A program made the position numbers and the translations under genes. From Gloeobacter kilaueensis JS1 (lineage in GTDB: Bacteria; Cyanobacteriota; Cyanobacteriia; Gloeobacterales; Gloeobacteraceae): 64,000 nt of DNA. Numbering within the stretch: the stretch's first letter is position 1; each line of letters starts with the position of its first letter. The notes below the pieces were generated by a model. The model worked only from the letters and a program-made list of their open reading frames with translations. It ran no database searches and was not told where the DNA came from. The stretch is taken from positions 3,100,001-3,164,000 of the forward strand of contig NC_022600.1 of the NCBI RefSeq assembly GCF_000484535.1, given 5' to 3'. Shown in pieces: positions 1 to 9,100 of the stretch.

Positions 1-147
1 AGACGAATCGTCGAGGCTTGGCGGCTGGATTACAATCACTACCGTCCGCACAGTGCCCTGGCAGGAGCAACGCCGATGGAGTTTTTGCAACAGGTGAATG
101 CCATCGCGGCTCCGCTGTCGCCGCAACGGCATCCACCTGTACGATAA
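1..147 (+). CDS. IS3-family transposase OrfB, C-terminal fragment
   Basis: Open from base 1 to a TAA at 145-147, giving 48 residues. The stretch YNHYRPHSAL followed by ATPMEFL is the conserved end of the DDE integrase core in IS3-family OrfB transposases, where the motif surrounds the last catalytic glutamate region and the 'RPH' box. The product would cut and join the element ends. Only the C-terminus is visible, so whether the transposase is intact cannot be judged. Confidence 0.85.
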   Translation, partial: RRIVEAWRLDYNHYRPHSALAGATPMEFLQQVNAIAAPLSPQRHPPVR

Positions 148-202
148 GGAAAACCAAGCTGGAAACTCACATTCTCAGCGGATCATTATTCGGGGCCAAG
201 TC
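1..202 (+). mobile_element. Right end of an IS3-type insertion sequence (left part outside window)
   Basis: The first 147 bases encode the last part of an integrase-core transposase. The following bases (about 157-202) resemble the right terminal region of IS3-type elements, ending in a GGGGCC...GTCA sequence. The left end lies upstream of the window, so element size, group and target duplication cannot be read. The exact boundary at 202 is inferred from the terminal pattern and could be off by a few bases. Confidence 0.6.
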
Positions 203-277
203 AAACTGAAAGCCCTACCCGAAAGTTGGCGTGAATATTTCCAGGAACAGATCCGTCGCCAGCTCCCAGCCGATTAA
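203..277 (+). pseudogene. C-terminal remnant of a gene probably cut by the IS element
   Basis: Directly after the inferred IS end a frame reads KLKALPESWREYFQEQ and stops with TAA at 275-277. It looks like a natural helical protein tail and has no start of its own, so it is read as the 3' piece of a host gene interrupted by the insertion. The family was not recognised. The frame continues backwards into the IS terminus, so part of the apparent sequence may be IS-encoded. Low certainty. Confidence 0.3.
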
Positions 278-359
278 ACCGATTGTAATCATGTCTACCA
301 TTCCGACTTGACTTGCTGTAGAACAGTTCAGCTTCACCTCCACAACAAGGAGTAAATTC

Positions 360-1229
360 ATGACTACCTACCGCTCAGTCTCAATCGATGGTTTGGACAT
401 CTTCTACCGTGAAGCTGGCTCCCGCAGTAACCCCACGATTCTGCTGTTACATGGCTTCCCAACTTCCTCTCATATGTTCCGCCATTTGATTCCTGCCCTG
501 GCCGATCGCTTTCATCTTGTTGCCCCTGACTATCCAGGTTATGGCAACAGTTCAATGCCAACTGTAAATGAGTTTGACTACACGTTTGATCGCATAGCCG
601 AGATCGTAGAGAAGTTCATCGCCGCGATCGATCTGAAAAATTACAGTCTCTATGTCATGGACTATGGCGCACCTGTTGGCTATCGTATTGCTACAAAATA
701 TCCAGAGCGTGTACAAGCCTTGATCGTGCAAAATGGCAATGCCTACGAGGAAGGGCTGCGCGAATTCTGGGAGCCGATTAAGGCATACTGGCACGATCGC
801 TCCTCTGAAAATGCTGACAAACTCGGACACCTTTTCACCCTGGAAGCAACGAAGTGGCAATACACTAACGGCGTTCGCAATCTAGAGAAAATCAGCCCGG
901 ATACCTGGACTATAGATCAACTTTTCCTCGATCGCCCTGGAAACAAAGAGATTCAACTAGCTCTGTTTTATAGCTATGGCACGAATCCACCCCTATACCC
1001 GCAATGGCAAGAGTATTTCCGCCAATATCAGCCACCGACCCTGATAGTTTGGGGCAAGAACGATTACATCTTCCCTGTTGAGGGTGCCTATCCTTACCAG
1101 CGCGACCTGAAAGATGTCGAGTTGCATCTACTCGATACAGGACATTTCGCCCTGGAGGAAGAGGGAGAGACAATCGCAAACTACATCCGTCAATTTTTTG
1201 GAGCACGACTGCAGCCCATTCTTGCCTAA
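360..1229 (+). CDS. Alpha/beta hydrolase, haloalkane-dehalogenase-like
   Basis: 289 residues, the usual length of haloalkane dehalogenases and epoxide hydrolases. The oxyanion motif HGFPTSS is at residues 31-37. The nucleophile elbow VMDYGAP puts Asp101 where lipases have Ser, and the catalytic His is H262 in [11 protein letters not shown]235 in WGKND is the likely acid. An Asp nucleophile means hydrolysis through an ester intermediate, as in dehalogenases and epoxide hydrolases; the real substrate is unknown. A clear ribosome binding site (AAGGAG at 347-352) supports the ATG at 360. The gene stands alone between the IS remnant and an SRPBCC gene. A cytoplasmic location is expected, since no signal peptide is seen. 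Confidence 0.85.
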   Translation: MTTYRSVSIDGLDIFYREAGSRSNPTILLLHGFPTSSHMFRHLIPALADRFHLVAPDYPGYGNSSMPTVNEFDYTFDRIAEIVEKFIAAIDLKNYSLYVMDYGAPVGYRIATKYPERVQALIVQNGNAYEEGLREFWEPIKAYWHDRSSENADKLGHLFTLEATKWQYTNGVRNLEKISPDTWTIDQLFLDRPGNKEIQLALFYSYGTNPPLYPQWQEYFRQYQPPTLIVWGKNDYIFPVEGAYPYQRDLKDVELHLLDTGHFALEEEGETIANYIRQFFGARLQPILA

Positions 1230-1399
1230 TCAAGACTGCTTCTTGCTAATTCTATCCGCATTGTAAACTGTCGGTTGCTCATAAATCCGCTTAAGAAGCG
1301 TAGTGCATTGGCCTCCTCGGACAATACTAAATCGTCTTGTCACTTGGAAAATCTAGCTACTCTACCTTTAGATAGAAACTGGAATGGCTCGTCAGTAAA

Positions 1400-1942
1400 G
1401 TGAAGCTATGCTGCTACTATTGCAGCAGTTGTCAACTGAGAACAACCAGGGATTCTGTCAACGAAAGTACGACAAGCCGGACTGATTTTGAGCAGTCAAT
1501 TATCGTCACTGCTCCTGCAGACGGCATCTTCGCTTTTGTGAGCGATGTCAAAAATGTTCCCCAATATCTACCTACCGTCGAGAATGCGCAACCCCAGCAG
1601 GGCGAGCGAATTCGCACCGAAGGGCAGGTTGGTGAAAAGCACTTTGAATCCGACGGTCATTTTCGCGTCGATAAGGCAGCGAAGCGTTTAGAGTGGGGCT
1701 CCGACGGTGAACACGAGTATAACGGTTGGCTGGAGGTCAAAGAAAACGGTGGTTCAACATCCGAAGTAAAGGTCCACATCCACTACAAGCCCCGACCGGA
1801 GGCGATGCAACGCATGGCCGAAAAATCTCCTGGGCACAGCTTTGAATCGGCGATGGCCGAAGGCATCGGCAAGACTCTCCAATCGATCAAGAACATCTGT
1901 GAAGGCACCGGCGGCAAGGAAGAAATAGCGCCGAACCAGTAA
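1400..1942 (+). CDS. SRPBCC-family (polyketide cyclase/START-like) protein
   Basis: Up to 180 residues. From about residue 33 it has the SRPBCC layout: a first strand (IIVTAPADGIFAFVSD), then VKNVPQYLPTVENA, alternating strands with EGQVGEKHFESDGHF and LEWGSD, and a long C-terminal helix. Proteins of this fold bind hydrophobic ligands in a deep cavity; no specific ligand can be assigned. The GTG at 1400 is the first start available, but residues 1-30 are Cys- and Ser-rich and unlike the family, so the true start may lie further in. A perfect inverted repeat follows the stop. Confidence 0.65.
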   Translation: MKLCCYYCSSCQLRTTRDSVNESTTSRTDFEQSIIVTAPADGIFAFVSDVKNVPQYLPTVENAQPQQGERIRTEGQVGEKHFESDGHFRVDKAAKRLEWGSDGEHEYNGWLEVKENGGSTSEVKVHIHYKPRPEAMQRMAEKSPGHSFESAMAEGIGKTLQSIKNICEGTGGKEEIAPNQ

Positions 1943-1958
1943 AGCCTGCTGTTTCTTG

Positions 1959-1993
1959 AACCCTGGCCAGGTTTTTTATATGGCCAGGGTTTT
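1959..1993. terminator. Bidirectional Rho-independent terminator
   Basis: A perfect 11-bp inverted repeat (AACCCTGGCCA at 1959-1969, TGGCCAGGGTT at 1981-1991) encloses an 11-base loop and is flanked by T on one side and A on the other. It sits exactly between the ends of two convergent genes (stops at 1942 and 2023), so it can serve both strands. Confidence 0.8.
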
Positions 1994-2022
1994 CCACAAT
2001 TCAAATATATTCCAGAGCAACT

Positions 2023-2955
2023 TTAGGGCAATGAAGCAGCAGGCAGTAATTGCTGTGCAGCCTGAACAAAATGTGCCCACTCGCACTCGCTTGCTATCTG
2101 GTTCAGGCGCTCTGACAGCTCTTCTTCGGAACTGTTTAGTATTTGAGCGAGTGCATTTTTGGCCATCGCATAGCCCTCAATCTTCTCACAACATTCGACG
2201 AGTAATGTGCTGGCACCTGGGCGCTTCAATAGATCGATGAGCGATACAGAGGCCCCTTGCTGCTTGTGCTCTTTGCCAGGCAGCTTGCTCGCTGTAACAT
2301 CCAAAAACTCACTCAACTCCTCGACATCCTGGGTGAAAATGTCGGAGGCCGCAGTGACGGTGAGCACCGCATCCACCAGTGCCCGTTTTTTTCCGATTTT
2401 CAAAACCGTGTTGTAGTAGTCGGCGGGGTTGTCGTGCTCGATTTTTTCACCGAGCTTCGCAACCTCCCAATCGCCCCCTGCGTTCTTGATCACCCCAAAA
2501 CCTCTGCCGCCGATGAGTTCCTGTGCCCGTGCCTTGTCCTGCTGGCGTAGATCCCAGTAGGCGCGGGGGACGGGCCTGCCGGTCGGCTCGCCCGGTGCTG
2601 TGCGATAACGGTACTTGCTCTCCAGCGTGCTGCAGCAACCTACCCCCGCTCCCAGGCGCAACCCAGACTCGATTGCGGTGAGGTGGCACTTGATGCGGTA
2701 CTCCCGGTGGCCACCCGCCAGGTCGGTTTGATCGATCTCAAAATCCGGTGCCATCCGAAAGGTGAAACAGAGCTTTTCTGCTCCTGCTTTGAAGAGGGCC
2801 GGTTTGTCGCCGCAGCCGGGGATCTTGCCAAAATGCTCCCCGTCGCGCATCACGGCCTTGATGAGCTGCTGGATATGAATGATCTGCTGAGCCACCCGCG
2901 CTACGGGCAAACCTTCAAGATCGTAGACAGGTCGAATCGGTTCGAGGTCGGACAT
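2023..2955 (-). CDS. Conserved protein of a type common on phages and mobile elements, function unknown
   Basis: 310 residues. The N-terminal half contains VMRDGEHFGKIPG, then KPALFKAGAEKLC and FRMAPDFEI, followed by GAGVGCCSTLESKYRYR and a lysine-rich KIGKKRALVDAVLT segment. From memory this pattern recurs in uncharacterised proteins on prophages, plasmids and integrative elements, sometimes near DNA-recombination genes; no function is firmly established. The C-terminal 80 residues are helical and less conserved-looking. The gene is alone here, without other phage genes, so it may be a leftover of a lost element. No membrane segment or signal peptide. Confidence 0.6.
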   Translation of the reverse strand: MSDLEPIRPVYDLEGLPVARVAQQIIHIQQLIKAVMRDGEHFGKIPGCGDKPALFKAGAEKLCFTFRMAPDFEIDQTDLAGGHREYRIKCHLTAIESGLRLGAGVGCCSTLESKYRYRTAPGEPTGRPVPRAYWDLRQQDKARAQELIGGRGFGVIKNAGGDWEVAKLGEKIEHDNPADYYNTVLKIGKKRALVDAVLTVTAASDIFTQDVEELSEFLDVTASKLPGKEHKQQGASVSLIDLLKRPGASTLLVECCEKIEGYAMAKNALAQILNSSEEELSERLNQIASECEWAHFVQAAQQLLPAASLP

Positions 2956-3098
2956 GGTTCATGCAGACTGGGCGTTTAACAATTTTTGAGGACTCCTGTC
3001 CATAATCTATCATTGATTGCCGCGCCCGGTGATTGCAGCAGGAGCGGCTGAACACCGCTCGATACCAGTGTATGGGCGGAATGCTTTTCAAGGCATGA

Positions 3099-4562
3099 AT
3101 GGATGAGATACAATCCTGCAAACTCTTTCGCGACAGCCAGGCGATGCTCCTCACTACAATGCCCAGAGTTCGAGTCCGCAACGCTGCCCTGGCCGTTGCC
3201 ACAGTGGCCGTGGCGACCGTTATTTTCTTTCTCGGACACCGCTCCGGTGGGGACCGGGACGGCAATGCGGCACCTGCAGCGACCGAAACATACGACCGAA
3301 TGGTGGCCAGTGGCCGACCGACGCTCATCGACTTCTATGCGGACTGGTGCCTCGGCTGCCAGATGAATGCACCGGTGGTCGAAGACCTCGAACAGCACCT
3401 GGCTGAGCAAATCAATGTTCTGCGCGTCGATGTTGATAAGCCAGAAAACGCTTCCTTCGTCCGCCGCTTTCACGTGGAGGGTATTCCCCACTATGTTTTC
3501 CTCTCCAGCAAGGGAACCACGGTCGATGTCAAGGTGGGCTGGCTGCGAGAAGCGGAACTGCGCGCCGCCGTCGATGCCCTCGTCGGCCTGCAGTCTACCC
3601 ATGACCGGACAGATGGACTGTACGGCTACATCGATCGTTCCGGTCGAATGGTCATCCCTCCCCGCTTTGTCCTGGCGGGTGAGTTCACGAACGGGGAGGC
3701 TTTCGTCCTGCTCGGTACCAAAGATGCGCTCATCGAGCGGACAGGGCGAGTCAAGCGCTACTTGAACCCGCAAGAAACCGCAGCTTTGACAACCGCAGAT
3801 CTGCAGCCCTTCGAGTTAAAGGGCAAATGGGGCTTTCAGCGTCAGGACGGCAAACCCGGCATTCCTGCTCGCTTCGACGAAGTGACGAATTTCACCAAAG
3901 ACCGGGCTGGAGTGAGAGTCGGCTCCAAGTGGGGTTTTATCGACAGGACCGGTACCCTGGTCATCCCGCTGCAGTTCGATGAAGTCCAGCGCTTTTGGGC
4001 AGGACGGGCGGCGGTGCACCTGGGTGAACGCTGGGGTTTTATCGATGAGCGTGGCAAAGTCGTCATCCCAATCCAATTTGAGCAGGTAGGCCGCTTTCGC
4101 AAAGCCGAACCGCTGACGGCGGTGCGCAAAGAGGGGTTGTGGGGGTTTCTCGATGCCCAGGGCCGCTGGGTAGTCAGGCCCCAGTTCGCAGCAGTGGAGA
4201 CGACCACTGAAGGCATGAGCCCCGTGCGCCAGGGAAAATTATGGGGTTTTATCGACAACAGCGGCAGGCTGAGCGTCCCCGCACGCTACGAACAGGTTGG
4301 TGCCTTCGCGGAGGGATTCGCCTGGGTTTTTGTGCAGGGCAAGTATGCCTTTGTCGATCGGACAGGCAAACAGATTACTGGCTTTCTTTTCGACCGGGTG
4401 CGCCCATTCAGTAGCGATGGGATCGCCCCCGTCGAGGTCAAAGGACGCTGGGGCTACATCGATCGCGGGGGCCGCTTTGTGCTCACTCCCCGCTTCGCGG
4501 ATGCGACGCCTTTTTCTCAGGGTCTGGCAGCAGTCAGGCCCGCGTTCAATCGCCGCCCGTAG
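3099..4562 (+). CDS. Membrane-anchored thioredoxin domain fused to eight WG repeats
   Basis: 487 residues. A hydrophobic segment at about 26-46 anchors the protein, with the rest expected outside the cytoplasmic membrane. Residues 62-165 form a thioredoxin fold with the active site DWCLGCQMNAP (C84, C87) and the cis-Pro at P130 in VEGIP. The site resembles the C-terminal domain of DsbD more than classic thioredoxin (WCGPC). Residues 172-480 carry eight WG-type repeats of the form WGFIDxxGxxVIPxxFxxVxxF, about 35-38 residues each. WG repeats are thought to form protein-binding solenoids. AAGG before the ATG supports the start; M16 and M21 are alternatives. Likely a periplasmic thiol-redox protein with its own client-binding arm (inference). 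Confidence 0.8.
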   Translation: MDEIQSCKLFRDSQAMLLTTMPRVRVRNAALAVATVAVATVIFFLGHRSGGDRDGNAAPAATETYDRMVASGRPTLIDFYADWCLGCQMNAPVVEDLEQHLAEQINVLRVDVDKPENASFVRRFHVEGIPHYVFLSSKGTTVDVKVGWLREAELRAAVDALVGLQSTHDRTDGLYGYIDRSGRMVIPPRFVLAGEFTNGEAFVLLGTKDALIERTGRVKRYLNPQETAALTTADLQPFELKGKWGFQRQDGKPGIPARFDEVTNFTKDRAGVRVGSKWGFIDRTGTLVIPLQFDEVQRFWAGRAAVHLGERWGFIDERGKVVIPIQFEQVGRFRKAEPLTAVRKEGLWGFLDAQGRWVVRPQFAAVETTTEGMSPVRQGKLWGFIDNSGRLSVPARYEQVGAFAEGFAWVFVQGKYAFVDRTGKQITGFLFDRVRPFSSDGIAPVEVKGRWGYIDRGGRFVLTPRFADATPFSQGLAAVRPAFNRRP

Positions 4563-4612
4563 AGCGAGCGGGACATCTTCGATGGTAAAGCGATTGTTCT
4601 GCTGGTAGCCGA

Positions 4613-5008
4613 CTAGCGCGGTGGCCAGCTCGCGTAGAAAAGTTCGACCAGCCGGGCAAGATCACAGCCGGTTTGGTGCCAGTCTGCGAGTCCTGCCACG
4701 AATTGCTCGATCGTCTGAGCGCTAAAAGCCATTGGGCAGAGCGATTCCAGTCGCAGCAGGTAGCGCTCGCAGCCGTAGAGGATCGTGGGGTAGCTTGCCA
4801 GCCGCTCCGTTCCGACGCCAAAAAATTGTGGCCCCTCGCGCGGCGTCCAGGGGAGGTTCCAGTAGTTGTGGTGGCGGAGGGCCGCCTCGCTCGTAAAACC
4901 CGCCGACTCACAGTGGGCGTGGACCCAGCCAAAGCGCGCCGCCCCTGGCCTGAGCACGTGCAGGGTGCGCAGAACGATGCCGTCGAGGGTGGTGTGGCCG
5001 CTCACCAT
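4613..5008 (-). CDS. Hypothetical protein coupled to the serine hydrolase, possibly frameshifted at its 3' end
   Basis: 131 residues; family not recognised. The start ATG overlaps the stop of the upstream hydrolase gene as TGATG, implying translational coupling. It contains the natural-looking, Trp- and Tyr-rich stretch HHNYWNLPWTPREGP and two possible Cys. The frame stops at 4613. In a neighbouring reverse-strand frame, starting near 4635, the translation continues as ELATALVGYQQNNRFTIED and remains open into the end of the WG-repeat gene. That suggests one base lost near 4630-4636, or a sequencing error. No signal peptide is visible. Confidence 0.55.
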   Translation of the reverse strand: MVSGHTTLDGIVLRTLHVLRPGAARFGWVHAHCESAGFTSEAALRHHNYWNLPWTPREGPQFFGVGTERLASYPTILYGCERYLLRLESLCPMAFSAQTIEQFVAGLADWHQTGCDLARLVELFYASWPPR

Positions 5009-6102
5009 CAGCCGGTACTGCCAGGGAACAACAGCTGAATGAACTGGCTGTCGAAGAAGCGACCGCCACTACCAGCTCCGCCCTGGCCGAACATTCGGCC
5101 TCCTCCCCGGCCCCGACCCGCCCCAAGGGTGGCAAAGCGCACGACGACCATGTCCTGGGATGGAATGACGTAGAGCCGCTGTCCGCCTGCTCCGGCGGCC
5201 ATAAAGAGATCCAGTGGACCCACGCCCCCCACCGGGTTGCTGCGCTGGCTGCGGCCCGTGCTGCTGGGGGCGTTGAGCCAGAAGGAAAGGCCGTAGGCCG
5301 GGTTGAGGGGCGAGCGGACAAAGCACTGCTGGAGGTACTTGCGCTCGATAATCTGACGGCCCTGCCAGCTGCCGCCGTTTTTGAGAAAAAGTCCAAATCT
5401 GGCCCAGTCGCGGGCGCTCATCACGCCGCCACCGGGCAGATCCGGGTCGTTGTCGTCGGTGGTCCGCCACTGGGAGACCGAGAGGCCCATCGGGTCGAAG
5501 ACGCGCCGCTGCAGGTAGGCGAGGGGCTGCTCGCGTCGGGGAGCGAGCTTGCGCCGCATCAACTCGCCAAAGGCTTGAAAATTGACCGGGTTGTAGTCGA
5601 AGGCCGTAGCGGGAGGAGCAACAGCCGGTACCTGCACCGCCTGGGCAAAGGAAACCGGATGGCCACCCCGCCCGGCTTTGCCCAACCCGCTTTCGAGGCT
5701 GAGCAACTGACGGACAGTCATCCGCGCCTTGAGTGGGTCCGCCTTCCACTCGGTGAGCGTGTCGCTCACCCGCTCGTCAAAGTCGAGCAGGCCGTCCTGG
5801 ACAGCAGCGGCGGCGATCACCCCCGAAAAGCTCTTGGTGCCGCTTGCCAGGATGTGGGGCGTATTGCTGTCGAAGCCGGGGGCGTACTGCTCAAAGACAA
5901 CCCGATCGCCCTGGAGGATCATCAGGGCAACGCCTCCCGTCGCCATCGCGTAGGCTGCCGCCTGCTCGAATCGGTTCTGGGGCACCTGCTGCGCCACCCG
6001 GCAATCCCTGCAATCTGCCGCCGCCAGTGGGTAGGCTCCTCCTGCAAGCATCCCTGCCAGTGCCGCCGATATGCCTGCCCTGCCCAAGTTTGTCCAATCC
6101 AT
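5008..6102 (-). CDS. Secreted beta-lactamase-fold serine hydrolase (class C / penicillin-binding type)
   Basis: 364 residues. The N-terminus (about 1-29) is a signal peptide ending near YPLAAA. The catalytic SxxK motif is S87-G-T-K90 in ILASGTKSFSG. A YN pair at 171-172 occupies the position of the YxN motif. The family covers class C beta-lactamases, DD-peptidases and esterases such as EstB; the substrate cannot be told from sequence. The tail is Gly/Arg-rich (GAGRGRGGGR). The small hypothetical gene that follows overlaps it by one base, so the two are probably translated together. Confidence 0.8.
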   Translation of the reverse strand: MDWTNLGRAGISAALAGMLAGGAYPLAAADCRDCRVAQQVPQNRFEQAAAYAMATGGVALMILQGDRVVFEQYAPGFDSNTPHILASGTKSFSGVIAAAAVQDGLLDFDERVSDTLTEWKADPLKARMTVRQLLSLESGLGKAGRGGHPVSFAQAVQVPAVAPPATAFDYNPVNFQAFGELMRRKLAPRREQPLAYLQRRVFDPMGLSVSQWRTTDDNDPDLPGGGVMSARDWARFGLFLKNGGSWQGRQIIERKYLQQCFVRSPLNPAYGLSFWLNAPSSTGRSQRSNPVGGVGPLDLFMAAGAGGQRLYVIPSQDMVVVRFATLGAGRGRGGGRMFGQGGAGSGGRFFDSQFIQLLFPGSTG

Positions 6103-6198
6103 CTACGATGTCGCACCCATGCTGTGAACTAGGACCAGATCCCGTCCCAGAAAGTTCAGCCGCCCGACGAGCCTTTCTTGTGGACTTGCTAGCTGTGC

Positions 6199-9100
6199 CT
6201 ATCGCGGTCCTCTAATCCGCCAGTTGAGGTCGCTCACCGTATTCAGGGCCACCGACGATCCATAGACTATGCCATTCATCTGCCAGATCTGGACAGAGCC
6301 CTGTTTACTGCCGCCGCCTTGATAGCGCCAGAGAATATCCGGCTCGCCGTCGCCGGTGAAATCTGCCACACCGCCAATCTGCCAGCTCAGATCGCTTTCA
6401 CTCTTCAAAGCTAAAGAAGCGACGTAACTTGTGCCATTCATCTGCCAGACCTGGACAGAGCCCTGCTTGCTACCCCCTCCTTGATAGCGCCAGAGAATAT
6501 CCGGTTTGCCGTCGCCTGTAAAATCACCCGCGCCGACGATCCGCCAGTTAAGGTCGCTGACCGAGTTGAGGCTGATCGCAGAAACATAACTGGTACCGTT
6601 CATCTGCCAGAGCATGTTCTGGCCAGTCACATAGTTGCGCCAGAGAATATCCGGCTTGCCGTCGCCACTAAAATCGCCCGTCGCCGCCATCTGCCAGTTG
6701 AGATCGTTCAGGTTCGGTAGCGAAATCGAAGTAACGTAACTCGTACCGTTCATCTGCCAGATCTGGTTGAGCCCCTGCTTAGAACCGCCCCCCTGATAGC
6801 GCCAGAGAATATCGGTCTTGCCGTCGCCACTAAAATCGGCGGTGCCCCCGATCTGCCAGTTGAGGTCGCTGACCGTATTGAGAGCGATGGCGGTGACGTA
6901 ACTGGTGCCATTCATCTGCCAGATTTGGACAAAGCCCTGCTTGGAACCCCCCCCCTGATAGCGCCAGAGAATATCTGGCTTGCCGTCGCCGGTAAAATCG
7001 GCAATTGGCCCGGTTGCGTTCTTCAAGACCGAGGCATTGTCAGAATCGCGGTTGGCAGTCACCACATCCTGATCGCCGTCTCTATCTAGATCGGCTAGAG
7101 CGACCGATTTGGGTCCGTGACCGGTTGCAAAGCTCACCGGTGCGCTGAAGCTGCCACTGCCGTTATTTACGAGTACTGACACATTGTCGGACTCGTAGTT
7201 GGCTGTAATCACATCGAGATCGCCGTCTCGATCGATATCTCCCACAGCCAGAGAATAAGGCCGATCCACAATGTTGATCGGAGTAACGGCTGTGAACGCA
7301 CCGTTGCCGTTGTTGCGCAATAGCCGGACATTGCCGTAGTAGCTGCTGGCGCTCACTATATCGAGGTCGCTGTCTTTGTCTACATCTGCCAGGGCAACTT
7401 GATCCGCGCCGGGGCCAACGACCGTCGGAGCGGCGAAACTGCCACTGCCGTTATTTTTGAGCACCTCCTGCCTGTTGTAGGTAGCAGCAACGATATCGAG
7501 ATCCCCATCTTTGTCTACGTCACCCAAAGCCACCGACACTGGACCTGTACCAGCAGCAAAGCTGCCTGCGGCTGCAAAACTACCGGTGCCGTTGTTCTTG
7601 AGCACCAGCACGGTGTTGTCGTCGCGGTTGGCCACGACGATATCGAGGTCGCCGTCTTTATCTACGTCTGCCAGGGCAACGGCGCTCGCCCCGTCGCCTG
7701 CCGGAACGGTGGCTGCTGTAAACGAACCGGTGCCGTTGTTTTTAAGTACGGACACGTTGTTGGAGGTGCTGTTGGCGGTTACGGCGTCGAGGTCGCCGTC
7801 TTTGTCGATATCGCCCACGGCCAGCGACTCTGGATCGACCCCTCCTAGAACAACGTTCGTCGGAGCAGCGAGGACGCCGCCGTTGTTTTTAAGCACGCTC
7901 AGGGTGTCCTGGTTGATGTTGGCAACTAGCACATCGAGATCGCCGTCATTGTCGATGTCGCCTGCTGCCACAGCCCGTGGGCCGAAGTCGGCTGCGTAGC
8001 TTTTGAAGCTGATGAACGTGCCGTCTCCGGCGTTGGCCAGGACCGAGACGTTGCTGGCATCGAGGTTGGCGGTGAAGTCGGAGTTGGCGGTCACCGCGTC
8101 GAGGTCGCCATCTTTATCGACATCGCCCAAAACTACCGAGCGCGGGCCGTCTGCTGCCGCAAAGAGGATCTGAGCGAAGGCACCGCCGTTGTTTTTGAGC
8201 ACCGAAACGCTGCCGCCGTAGCTGGAGAAGACGATATCCACATCCCCGTCTCGATCGACATCTCCCAGCGCCAGTGAACTGGGGGAATTGTCGTCAGCGA
8301 CAGCGATCGCGCTGGTAAGGCTAAAAGAACCGGTGCCGTTGTTCTTGAGCACCAGCACTTTTTCGTCGTCCGGCACACCGAAAAGCCCGATGTAGTTGCC
8401 AGTGATGATATCGAGGTCGCCGTCTTTGTCGATGTCGCCCAGCACCAGCGCGTACGGACGGTTATTGCCGCTCACCGCTGCAAAGTTGACAGCCGCGCCG
8501 AATGTCGCGTTACCAGCGTTCTTGAGCACCGAGACGTTGCTGGAGTAGGGGTTGACGGTGACGATATCCACATCGCCGTCTTTGTCCACATCCCCGAGTG
8601 CCAGTCTGACCGGTTTGGTACCGACAGCCAGGTTGGTGGGCGCAGAGAAGCTGCCACTGCCGTTGTTCTTGAGTACGGAGACCGTATCTTCGAGGGGACT
8701 GCTGGCGACGATGTCGAGGTCGCCATCCTTGTCGAGATCCGCGAGGGCGACATCTTCTGAACTGCCGTTGATCGCAAAGGCCGTCGGAGCAGAGAAGCTG
8801 CCCGTGCCGTTGTTTTTGAGAATACTGACTGTGTACTCCGTAAACGAGTTGGCCGCGACGATATCTTGATCCCCATCGCCATCTATGTCCCCGACGGCGA
8901 CGGCAAAAGGCGAATCGCCCGCAGCAAAATTGGCCGGGGCCGCAAAACCACCTGCTCCATCACTTTTAAGGACCGAGACGGTATCGGTGGTGAAGTTGGC
9001 GGTGACGACATCGAGATCGCCGTCCTTATCGATGTCTGCCAGCACTGCATCGACGCTGGGTGGCTGGGCGGCAAAGGTGCGCGGGGCTAATAGCCGCGTC

